DNA of 64,000 nucleotides from Meghimatium bilineatum (lineage: Eukaryota > Mollusca > Gastropoda > Stylommatophora > Philomycidae): NCBI GenBank assembly GCA_034231615.1, contig CM067318.1:32505723-32569722 (forward strand), written 5' to 3'. How positions within the stretch are numbered: position 1 is the stretch's first letter; each line of letters begins with the position of its first letter. Under the pieces are notes generated by a model that was not told the DNA's origin, did not search any database, and saw only the letters and a list, made by a program, of their open reading frames with translations. The position numbers were made by a program, and so were the translations under genes. Below are positions 1 through 12,500 of the stretch, piece by piece.

Positions 1-288
1 CCAGGGTCTGAAAGAGGAGCAAAAAATAGCAACACTGTTTACCTTCTACGCATGTCATAAAAGGCGACTAAGGAGGTTATGGGATGGAGTTGGCTGTCCC
101 ATCCCATATATAGGGTCAGTGACCCAAAGCCATGCTGAAGTCGGATGTGTCAGGCCGAAAGGCGCAGATATCGCAGCAACGCTGCCAATGCATTCTGTTC
201 ACAATGCATGACACAATGCATTCTGTTCTCCGGACTACATCCTGCTAATCTGCAGGAGTTTGAGAACGAATGCAGAAGAAGAAGAAGA
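1..288 (+). repeat. SINE-A copy (left-truncated by window edge)
   Basis: Near-consensus copy of the about 280-bp interspersed family, running from the CCAGGG...GGAGC head to the GAACGAATGCAGAAGAAGAAG tail. A short internal duplication of the AATGCATTCTGTTC segment lies at about 187-232. It sits in PHRF1 intron 12, beyond the last exon in view. Confidence 0.85.
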
Positions 289-435
289 TACAAATTATTC
301 AAGACAACAGAATGACACTTTAAAATTTGCAAACAGTCTTGGTAATGGGAAATAAGCATGCTTTGGACTGATGCTTAGAAGAGTGTTAAGAAGACAAACC
401 ATTGATCAAACAATTTAAACTTAAAGTCATAGTAC

Positions 436-558
436 CTTCTCCACTGCTCGTTTAAAGATATCTTTGTACTCCTCCTTGGTAACTTTCTTAGAGCTCCATG
501 CTCCTTTGAGAGCATTTCGGACTGCATCCTCCACAAGCTGGCGAAAACCTTTTTTTAC
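436..558 (-). CDS. PHRF1: PHRF1 exon 12: first half of CTD-binding domain
   Basis: 41 codons starting and ending in phase 0, between acceptor TGTAG at 559 and donor GT at 435. It encodes VKKGFRQLVEDAVRNAL... and then SSKKVTKEEYKDIFKRAVEK. The last 30 residues match 16 of 30 in the neighbouring gene's exon 44434-44562, and both exons stop at the same residue before the VCHSKSG block. The rest of the domain must lie left of the window. Confidence 0.9.
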
Positions 559-3500
559 CTACACAAAATAGACATTGGAACCAAATACATTTTAGATCAA
601 TCGCTTAAAATACACCAGGACAAATAAGGGGACAAAAATAATGAGGTAATGTGAAACTTACAATAAATACATCAACATCTGAGGATACCAAACATTTTGG
701 AATGACCAAGAAAATACATAAAGGAGGTGTGATCATACTTGTTAAAAACAATAGTTGCTTCATAATATGGTGACAGCAGCTCTCATTTGGCTGGCGACGC
801 AACCACCAACAGACTCATTTATTCTATCAGACTCTCAAAGTATGCTGCGCAAGATAGAAAAGTGTATGATCAGAACTGAATGGGTCACTTTTCTCGACAA
901 TGCACAGAGCATTACATGGATTTACTGTCCTGATCATGCTGGGGTCAGGGGAAACGAAAGAGCCGATGTATTGGCTGGTAAAGCTTTGGTGAACGGCACC
1001 GAGATAAGAAGAAGAGACAGGATTGAATTGATTAGAGCAGTCATGGATACCCTACATGATGATGAGGAGGAAGTCGAACGTGACAATGTACATATTCAGA
1101 GAATGGTAGAAATGGGAGTGACTAGAGGTGATGGGAGAAAGTGCTTCCTCTCCGGAAAGATCAGAAGAACGCGCAATAGCAACTGACTGGGACACTGAGC
1201 TTATACACTTTTAGATGGCTGACGGAACGGCAAGCAGAGCATATATGGGAATGCCCCCAGTGCTGTGATGCTTGTTCCTAATCAAGAATCAAGAATAGTT
1301 GCTTCAGAGATATCAGAATAATTACTGAAAAACAAGCTGAAATAATTGGAACCTTTTTTGACCCTTCCAACTATAGAGGTAACTGTATATAACTATTACT
1401 GTCCACAAGACAAGAGCCTATCTCTGCACATAATTAATACAGCAAAAGATAACTGTCTTGTGATTGGAGAGTTTAATAGTCATTCACAGAAACAGCCATG
1501 TTGGGACATGCAGAACAAGATAATTGAGAAGAAGTGCAAGACTGGCAGTGCAAGGTGAAATGAACCCAAATTGAACCACTGCTTAAGGAACCCAAAGACC
1601 CTTCAATTTTCTACTCTAAAATATGGTATATGACCTCAACCCTAGATATATGGCGGTGACCATGGCATTTGAGTGGGTATGCACACAGAACATAACACAA
1701 GTCTGCATCTTGAGTGATTATATGAGTATTATTAGGAAGGTAAAGTGGGTCTCGTTCGCAAACAGTGGATTGAGGCCTTGAGAAAGGCGAGGTTGCAAGT
1801 GGTTACATTTATTTTCGTGCCGGGGCATGTGGGTGCTCGAGGCAATGAAAGAGCATCTACGAAAGAGAAACTGGTATCATGAGTGATTGTGGCACAGCAC
1901 AATGGATCGAGCTGACGTTATGAACTCCTTAAGATATATCGTACGCGAGAGTGAGACTAGTGTGGATGATGATTCCTTTTCAATGGTCTGGATTAAAGAT
2001 CAGCATTTGAAATACAGTGTTGCTAAACGTGAACATTTTGGAGGGCGCATAAGAATGATGGTCAACCAGCATAGGACCAGTACTGTTAGTAGAAGTGTAA
2101 TGGCAGATATACTCAGGGAGTGATCAGAGCAACTATGGACGGGTCCAGTTTGCAGTGATGATGATCCGACGACTAACTAACTAACCCCAGATCTATCCTT
2201 TCAAACAGATGCTTTTGCTAAAATAACATACAGGGAAGTGCTGGAGCAGCTTGGTGGAATTGATCATAGTCCCATCAAACTCATCATCAACACTAATCAC
2301 ACTCAAGCTGGCCTCACAACCACATCTGGATGGAACTTCAAGAAAGCAAACTGGAGTAAACTTTTATGATGACCTGACAAACACATTCATTAAAAACTTA
2401 AATCCAAGGATTAAAAATGTTAGCAATGCTGCACAACTCCTGACATTTGCATTTCTACAAACAAGCCATTCAAGAGGTGCTAGAAAAATTACAAGCCATG
2501 CTGTACAGATGAACTAGATGAGTTAGAGAAATAAGTATCGAAGGCCAGAGATGCACTAGAAAAAAGAGCATAAACAGACAACAATATATCACTAAAAGCT
2601 GCCATAGCCAACTAAGAAAAACCACAATTACAAACACCAGGAAAAGCTGGCATGAAAAAACAAAATTTAAACTTCAACAAAGGGAGAAGAAAACTATGGA
2701 AAATAACAAAAATGCTCAACAATGAAGAGAACAAAAACAGTAACATTGGTTATAAGGAATGGTGGAGAGGTTGTTGTCATGAGATGTAATCTTTCCAGAA
2801 CGTAGTTTTCTTCTGACATCAGCGTTGTCTCTGGCAAGTTGTCCCGCATCATGTATTGACAAGTGTACGCATTTCTGAATATCATTTGTCCTGTGATGTC
2901 TTGGTCAACCTTTACCTCTTCTGCCTTCTATGGCCCCAATTCTTCAAGTGGACAGACAAATGAGCCATGTCTATGAATGCTAAAAAATAGAATACACCAT
3001 CTTCAGTAGGTCCACCAAACCACAGAAAATTTCACTATCCATAAAAGAAAGATCAAACACTGCCAAAAGATGAGACCCACATGCCTTGAAGTTACTTTTG
3101 ACCCAAGAATTACATGGAAACAGCACATTGACAAGTGCCAAACAGGCATAATGAGAACAACAATGCTTAAAAACTGGCTAGAACAGATTGTGGAGTGAAT
3201 AGGAAAATCTAAGTAGAGCATACACAGAATATTTCAGATATGGAATGTCAGCATGGGGCACTGCAGCAAAAAGTAACACTCAAAAGATCTCAAAGATACA
3301 AAATCACAACCTCATAATTATAAAAGGAGGCATGAAAACCACCCAATCGTAGAAATGGAAACATGCACGGGTTTACCATCAGTGGAAGAGAGAAGAAATA
3401 AAAATTCCTCATGCAGTATATGAAGTTCAAATGTTTGGAATTATCAAATGAACCAAAGACTAACCAGACCTACAAAAGAATGACGCAAAAAGAAGTAGTT

Positions 3501-6500
3501 TCGTACAGTCTGCAAACAGCTTCAGAAATAACCCACTCATAAAGATATCAATCAATCAAATGCAATGCTGAGTGGCATCATGTTTCTCCATCTTGTTTTG
3601 TTAATAAGTTCACTTGGTGACTACTTTTTGTGTCACAGTGACAACCCATTCAGAAATTTCTCTTTTGGTTTCCTCTGTCTTTTCTCCACTTTATCTTTCT
3701 GGTGGTTACTAAATGTTGAACTTTGACTTTTCTCATCACATGCCCTATAAATCTTGATACAATAGACTGAGAAGTCACTTTCAAAAGCTCAAAATTAGTG
3801 AGATAGACCTATGCTACTGTGGCTGAGCCCAGGGACTGCAATACACATTCTTCATGCATATCAACTCACCAAAAAGAGAGGGAGAAAATATGGCCTACTT
3901 CCAAACTTGAGGGATTCTATGGTTGACTTGAAGCGAATTACATAGTTCATTTTAGTTATTGCTACTGTAACCTGATAACTGACTGAAGGAGAGGATATTC
4001 TCATTTTTATTGGTTAATTCACCTGTGTTCATTCTTGAACTTCTGCTGGTTAGCAGGATGTGGTTCACAAAATGGAAATCGACTTTTTATGGTTTTCAGC
4101 TTGGTTGTGATGTCTGTACTTTTCAGCCTGATACATCCAACTTCAGCATAGTTTTTAGATCATTTTGACCACTGAGATCCAGCTCTATCCCCAAACCTCC
4201 TAGTCAACTCTTACAACATGCATGGTAAGTCAGTGGTGCTATTCTTTGCTTCCAATTTTGGCCCTGACAATACATGATGTTATCAGTTACTGAAAAAAGG
4301 TTGAAAATGTGCAGAGGGTTGACTTTATTGTACTCTGGTTATCTCATATTTACTCTGTCACTTATTTCTGTTGTGTTGCAATGAGTCCCCTAATGAAGTA
4401 TATCTTGGCACCTGTGTTTTTCATCAGCGTTAATTCTCAAACTCCAGCTGGACCCTCTCTTTCTCTCTTGTAGCAGGACCATGGTCCTACTAGATTTCAA
4501 GCAGAACGTAGTTCAGAGAATGGAAATGCAATGTGTCGCCATTTTATTTACGTCAATTACCTGACACATCCGTCTTCGACAGAGTACCTGTGTTCAAGTA
4601 ACAATGTTTCATACATTTTGCCATGTCACATGGAAGGGGATCCAGTTTTAAAGTGATAACAGCAAACAGACCTATAATAATATGTGAATAGATAATGATA
4701 ATGAGGCGAGAAGGGAGAGCAAAAAATGGTGACATTGTTACTTGCCACACCACACCTACCATAAGAGACGATTAAGGCTCTTTTGGGAGGGGGGAGTGGA
4801 GTTGACCTTCCCATAGAGGGTAAAGTGACCCAGAAGGTATGCTGGTTTGATGTTTTAGGCTGAAAGCTGTGATAATAGCAGCCAATTTATAACTATGACA
4901 CAATACATTCTGTTCTATATTCTGCTAATCTGCAGAAATTGGAAGACAGACAAAGTTGGGAAAAATTGAAATATATTTACCTCATTAAGCAAGATACTTG
5001 AATCCACTTTATCATAAGTTGTTATGCCTTTAATTGGAGCACTGGGTGGAGAGATGCGATAGCTTGCTCTAACGTGTTTAACATTATTTGGAGAGCTTTC
5101 TTTCATGGATTCTTTTAGTCTCTTGGGTTCAGGATGAGCTGGAGGAGGTCGATTAGAAGTAGAGGTACTTGATTCTTGTTTCACTATTGCAGCTGCTTGA
5201 GGTATGGGTTCTTGTTTTGTAGCAACTGTTGGGTAGCTGTAACGAGGAACTGCTATTGTGGTAGTTGCAGATAGATGCTGTTGTTGGGGATATCCAGAAG
5301 ATGCAGATGTTGTTAAACCGTAAACTGCTAGTGGTGCTGAGCCAGGAGCTACTGGTCTAGGTTGGTATGCGGGACGTGGTGCTGAGTGTGGGTAAGGGTG
5401 CACCACTGCTTGGGGGTATCTCGGATAGCCTGGATGATGTCCAGTTGCTGCTATGTGAGGGCTTGAATGGGAAATTGTAGCAGCAGTCTGACCTGGCTGT
5501 GATTGGTAATGGCCTGCATAAACTGTGTGCGGATATGGGTGAGATGGTGGAGGTGGTGCAGTTGGGACTACACTAGCAGGTTGAGGCTGTGAATAGTAAG
5601 AAGTTGGGAATCCATGATGATGTTGCTGCTTTGCATCTGAGTGTGGTGGAGGCCTAGGTGGTATTTGCGAATATGGTGACTGACTATGGGGAGCAGAATG
5701 ACCATATTGTAGTCCTGGATGAGGAGCAAGCGGGTGGGTCTGGACATGAGGAGGTCCAAGTGGTGGAGGGTGAGAACAAGGCAAAGGAGGACCATGCATC
5801 CCTGGGTAGGAATAGGGTGCTACTCCAACTGGGTACTGTTGAGACTGATAGTGTCCTGTAGCTAACACATGTCTGTCCGGTACTGCTGCTGGTGGGGGGT
5901 AACCATTAGTTTGAATTGCAGACAGATTACTGCTGTCATGTTTCTGATTAACTTCTTCTGGTTTTTTGACATCCTCTTCAACATTTTCAGTTTGCACCTC
6001 ATCCTCATTATTCCACCTGGACTTTTTTCCTTTCCTAGAATGCCTACTCTTCTCCTCCTGATCCTTACTTTTCCTTCTCTTCTCTCCTCTTCTTCTAGGA
6101 CTTCCAGAACTTGATCTACTTCTACCCGATCTTTCCCTACTCTGTTCATCTCTTCTACTCCTTCCTGGCTCTGCATCCCTACCATGTTGCAACTTTATTG
6201 ACCGCATTTCATGTGATCCTGACCTTGAACTAACTTGACCATCTCGTGATCCGGATATCTGTCTGTCTCTCTCCTCCTCTTGCCATGAATTTCTTCTTCT
6301 ATCATAAGGTCTCATAGGAGCACCTCCAATTTCCTCACAACCATCTTCCACATTACCATCTCTCCCTTTCTGCATGTGGTTTTGTCCTCTGTTATTACTT
6401 GATCTTGAACCTCTATAACCAAAGTTATTACTCCCAGTGTAGCGGGAACCCCCTCTAGGTTGACCATAACTCTGATCAAATCTTCCAGCATCTATTTCTT

Positions 6501-9500
6501 CCATTTGGAGCCCAAACTTTTTCACACTAGCATCGCCAATAAAATCGAGAATACTTATAGGTTTCATTGTTAAATCCTCTTTCTCCTCTTCTTGCTTTTT
6601 TTCTTCTTTTACTGTAATTTTTCTCTCCTTCTCTTCTTGTTTTTTCTCTCCTTCCGGCTCTTCCTTATCCTCGACTACTTCTTTCTCATTAGTTTTAAGA
6701 CTTGTAAGGAGGCTGGAAAGCATAAATGAGCAGTGTACAATTTTTCCAGACTTTGAATCATCCTCACTGCCACTGCCCTCCTCTTGACCTTCATGTTCCT
6801 GCTTTGTTTCTGAACCATGAGTAGTTTCATCTTTTTTCATTTTCTTGCTACCCTCGTTGTTATTATCTTCATTCTGAGACATGCTTCTCTTTCTAAATGT
6901 ACCAATCTCCATTTCCTCAATGTGGATAGCATTAACATCCAATCCACCGCTGTCTTCATGGTCATCGCTACACCCATTTCTGCCCACAACCCATCTGTCT
7001 CTTTCCTCTTCCTCCACGATTTCTCCTTCCTCCTGCTCATCTTCTACTCTGTGTCTATCCTCAATTTCCCGAACGTCACCGTCATCATTGCTATCACTCG
7101 CTTCCCCTTCCTCTCTATCAACAGGATGATGTATATTCCTCTCAATATTATCATTCTCCTCTCCACTTTCATAACCGGCCAGATTAGAGCTTGTACTGAC
7201 TAGCAAGTCAAAATTTCTTTTCATAACACCCACATTATTATCATCGTACACGTTGTTTAAACTACTGGTCACAGCAGCAAAATTTCTTAAGTTTACTTGA
7301 GAACTTGCAGCTGTGTTAAAACCTGTACTATTGTTTGCTGCATCCTCCTCTGCATTCAAACGTGCATTGTTGCTAAATACAGCATCTGCTTCAAGATCCA
7401 TTACAGAGTTGACATCCCCTGTGTGTGGTCTAGGAGACACGTTGACATTTGCTATTGACACACTGTCTATACTTCCAATATCTGGGCTATTGTTGGTGCT
7501 GAGGCTGTGATAAATTCCATTCGATGAGGATTCTGAGCTAGGAATTGGTTTAATTTCTTGCTCTGCCAGTTTTGTTTCTACAGAACTTAATTCTGGTTTT
7601 GTACCATTGTCAAGAACTGCACCGTGTGATATAATACTATAAAAAGTATCCTTATTGTAATCTGTATCATGATTCATTCCATAGTCAAGATCAACCCCAG
7701 TTGAAATGTCAGTTTTACACTCAGTTTTCACTGTAGAATCTGTTTGTGTTCCTTCCACATACAAACTTTCCATGTTGGAACTTGAGCTTTCTGTTTCTGA
7801 GAGTCCAGTCTTAGCTTTGTTCCAAATAAGGCCATCACCACTATTGTCTACATATTCTTTTTTTACAGGTAGTAGTACATCATCAATTGCATTAGATGTC
7901 TTTGATTCTAAATCTGAACTGGTGGTCTCTGAAAACTGTGATTCTTTGGTAGAATCTGACTGAGGACTTAAACCAACTTGCGCTAGTTCACTTGTCTCTA
8001 AAGCTGACATAGATGAGATACTGAAAGAAACTTTATTTGAAGATTGTAGCTTGGATGAGAAACTAGTTTCTACAGATTTTGATCCAGAAGTATAAGATAA
8101 TGAGCTCTGAGCATAGTTCCTGCTACTGGTAACAGTAGAAGACAACTGCTGAGACGGTGCTGCCAAAGATGTTCCTTCAGCTGTAATTTTAGTTGAGGAT
8201 GTGCTTCTAGTTGCTGACATGCTGTTGTTTGCTGCACTGAGTGACCCTGTTTAAGAAGTTGGAAAAATGTATCAATACATTTAAAGTGCACATTTTAAAA
8301 ATAATTTTTTTGGCTTTTGTTATCACACTCCCACTGAATCTCTTATAGAGATTGTCCTGCTGACAATGGTCCTACTAGATTCCCAACAGGATGTAGTTCA
8401 GAGAACAGAAATGTATTGTTTCACCATGTTATTTGCACCAATGGCCCTGACACAGATGAATGTTTACGTGTATCTGGAATCGAAACCCCTTAACACATAC
8501 CTCAGGACTGCCCAACATACAAAGAACAGAATCTAGCCAGATTATAAAGGTTTGAGGCAAAATCTATAAGGCAGCCATTCTGACTTAGAAAAAACACTGG
8601 ACTTCACTATGACTACAGACCTGACAATATAACATGACCACATATGCTGAACACAGAAAATAATGTGTTGTGTTTGTACCATTTTTACTGAACGGTGGAC
8701 ATCTGTCACCATATCATTTGTAAGCATTAGTTATCCATTTTACAAATCCAGTATGAGAGAACTGGTTGCTGTTCTTACATGCTTGTCACCAACCTCAAAG
8801 ATGACCACAGTGAAACATGCTTGACACAGATATTTTGAGTCCTATTAACATAGTCGCAGATACCTACAAAGTCAGCAGTAAACCAGGGGGTGTACAATAT
8901 ATTATTTTGCATGATCAGATTCTTCTTAGACTTCTCTGGGTAGATCAAGGAATGCCGCTATCGTTACAGAAACTACTAGTCAAGTGATTGGCTAGGCGAT
9001 GGAGCACCTATAACACAGCGCTATGACAGATTCATATGACAGACTCACAAGACAGATTCACAAGTGTGTTTGTGTACATACATTCATTTGGTACAGAAAT
9101 GGTAATTGGCTAAGTCATTCGTCAACAGATCAGGCAACAAATATTGGAGTCCACTTGTCATTTGAAGCTTACAACAACAAACAATAACAGTGGTTGATCA
9201 AGCCCCCAGGAAATTTGCACCAGGGTTCATGCTCTGGGAAGGTCAAGGAATGTTGCTATTATTACAGAAACTACTAGTCGAGTGGTTGGCTAGGCGGTGG
9301 AGCACCTATGGACCTATGGGTAACACAGCACTATGACAGATTCATATCTCAACATACCAGTACATTTACCCAATATTCACTTCTGCTGCAGTGTGTGTAT
9401 GGAGGGAGTTTGTATGCTTCAATGAATGATATAATTAAGAAACATTGAGGAGTTATAGCAAAAAAAACAGAAAGCATCAAATGGGATTTGAATCAGCTGG

Positions 9501-12500
9501 CACCCTCAGCTGAAATAAACTAATGAGTTATCCTAGCAGGAAAGTAAGTATATACAGAAATGGACAGAGAATGTGGCTATAACAAGTTTATTTTGAATAA
9601 ACATACTTTTATTTATGAAAATATTTTTTTTAATTTAAAAAAAAAATAATGTATAAACCAAAAATAAAAATTTCAGATAAAATATGACCGTACCAAACTT
9701 TTGAATCAATAACTTCCACTCAAACTATCAGTTTTGTAGATAGTTCAACAATGAACACAAAAATGTATAGTACCTAGACGTTGTGCTTCAATTACTTTTG
9801 TTATTCACTAAATATCAGATCTGGTTTTCGTGAGTTTTCAAGATAGATCTAGAGCTATGATTGACATTTTACATTGAAAATGGTCTTCTAACCACAGGTT
9901 TAGACCTTTAAATCTTCAATACGAGGCGTATGTATGTTGCCAGTAATTGACAGGTTAGATTTAAATAATTAATGTTACCAAAAATAACTAACTAGAATAG
10001 TAATACTCACACAAAACATAAGTGCATTCAAAAATATATATAGACTTCCAAAATTATCAATAACTTACAAGACTGACATCTTAACAATAACATCATGTTT
10101 TAATTAATGTTGACATATTTTACTTTCGATTAGAACCATATCAATACTGAAAATTAAAAAACCAAATCACAAAATGTTTTATTGATTCTGCGTCTAAAAT
10201 TATGGTGCCTTTAGATGGAATATTCGATCCCTCATAACAAGACACTCAATATGCCCTTCTTGTTCATAACTAATTAATTATCTGAGTATTGGTGCTTTCG
10301 ATACTAATTTTCAGCTTTTTCATTGTCAAAGACTCTGGCATGTCCAGGAGAGAAAATCCACAAAATAATCCACAGATCAGAATATGCATTGCAGTAGGAA
10401 TATCCACTGATATCGGAACCACCTATTCTCGATCTCTCTAAGCATAGATTGAGATTCTGTGACTATTACAGCTCCCAATGTTTTTTGATGATGGAAATAA
10501 ATTTTAGTGCCATGTGACTGTCTTAATTTCCATTCTCGTAACAAATTTGAAGATTGTTGTCTGATTGGACAACTAAAGAGGTTATGGATGGGGTTACCCA
10601 ACCTATGTCATGATTTCCGCTATGATGAAGCTTGCTAAAAGCCCATACCTGGATTACTCAGAAGGAATCAGTTCTTTCTACTTGCAACATGCCCAGAAAT
10701 TGCAAGAAAATCATGGCAATGTACCTCAGAGAGAAGACCACATAGTGTGTGGCATCACATCGATAATATGTACTCACTGCAGCAAAACTGAAATCCAACA
10801 GGTGAAGCTTGGAACAGGATATTGAAGTTTTGCTAATCACTAGAAACACACATATAACACACACTTCACCTTGTGGCATCACACCCTAGTTACATTGAGT
10901 AAAACAATTATCTGTGACTAGCAAAAGCTATGGAACACTTCCCCATCAAAAGTAATGACAGGAAAATGGGGAAATTTACATTTGAAAGTAAAACTCCACT
11001 GCCAGGCAGAAGGAACGAGAATGACATAATTGTACTTTCTCTGGGTTTATATCATTATCATCATCAGGTCAGTCACTCCAAACAAACTTAATAGGTCACT
11101 GAGAAATGCTCAAATTAAAAATGGCATTGTGGGTCTACAGATTTGTGGATTTGCACAGGCATGAAACCCGGCTACATAAAGTAAATAAAGTTTCCCTTTT
11201 TCACACCATTGAGACGTATTGGTGAAGACAGTGTTAGGCCCATATTTTTTACTGACCAACAACATACCTAGGATTGATGTGGTCAACATTCGGCCACCAT
11301 TTTTACTTTTCAAGAAGATCTGGTACCAATTTCGTTATGTTGGGTCGACGGTGATTTTAAAATATTTCAGGTAGAATTTTGGATGACCCAACTAGGAAGT
11401 CAGTTACCTCTCTACATAAAGATAATCAAAATATGCTATAGAAATTAACAGGAAACACACATTGCAGCGGGAGGGCTCAGTTAGTTCCTCTTTTGCCAAG
11501 TTTGGCACGTGTCATAGTTCCCATGCCTGTCGGTCAGTTGCCAAGGATTGCAGGTCTTGTGCATTTATGCCTGTTGATTTTAATTCATTCATAAATGTTC
11601 TTCTGAGCGTTGTTTTTGGTCTTCCCTGTTTTCTTTTCCTGTCTGGTGTCCACATGAAGACTTGTCGTGGAATTCTATCTTCCTTCATTCAAAGTATGTG
11701 ACCGATGTATGTCCAGCGGCATTTTCTGATGATGTTCGTCACATATTCTTGTTTTGTCTCTTCTCTTAGTATGTTGTTTGATTTGAAGTCTTAAAATTAT
11801 GAAATAATTGCAATAATAAGCAGGAGAACTATTCAGTCCTAAACTGTAGACAGAAACAGTGGAGATAGTCGCCCAGGGTCCGAATGGAGATAAAAGAATG
11901 GCAACATTGTTACCTGCCACCATGCATATCATAAGAAGTGACTAAGGGGATTTTTGAGTTTTGTCCCCCATAGAGGGTCAAAGTGACCCAGAAACTATGC
12001 TGAAGTCAGATGTGTCAGGCCAAAAGTCACAGATATCGCAACAAGCTGTAAACCATGACACACTGCATTACATTATCTGGACTACAGCCTACTAATTTGC
12101 AGGAGTTTGAGAATGAATTAAAAAAGTGGAGATGCCTTATTGCTGCCCTGCAACACCACAAAACTGACTTAATTGACAGGATAAAGTGAATAGACACTTC
12201 AGATAATTTATTGTCAGTCTTTAGATTTTATGGTTGGCTCCGTGGTAGAGTGGATACTGGGCTCACCGTAAAAACTCAATTTGGTCTAATTAGCTCATGG
12301 CTTGAAAGCAAATTGCCAGAACATGGTTTTCTCAGACTGCCTTACCTAATAATTGACAGGATACAGTGAATCAAATGGCTATCTTCTGACTGTCTAACAT
12401 GACAATGACAAATGCGCAACTATAATTACCATCTCTGTTAATAGTAACATGCTTGCTGCCCTTGTGGAGCAGGTCCTGATTCTGTAGGATAGAGCCCAGC

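Noticed and set aside
1-288. Hammerhead-type self-cleaving ribozyme within SINE-A
   Set aside because: GUC and GAAA elements occur, but I could not find the required CUGAUGA core in the right arrangement.
5658-7963. Plus-strand open frames across the PHRF1 giant exon
   Set aside because: They are antisense shadows of the minus-strand coding exon: low-complexity Ser/Leu/Phe-rich text with no domain and no splice support.
12228-12290. tRNA gene
   Set aside because: Only an A-box-like half is present and no acceptor or T-arm pairing can be made; more likely a SINE relic.
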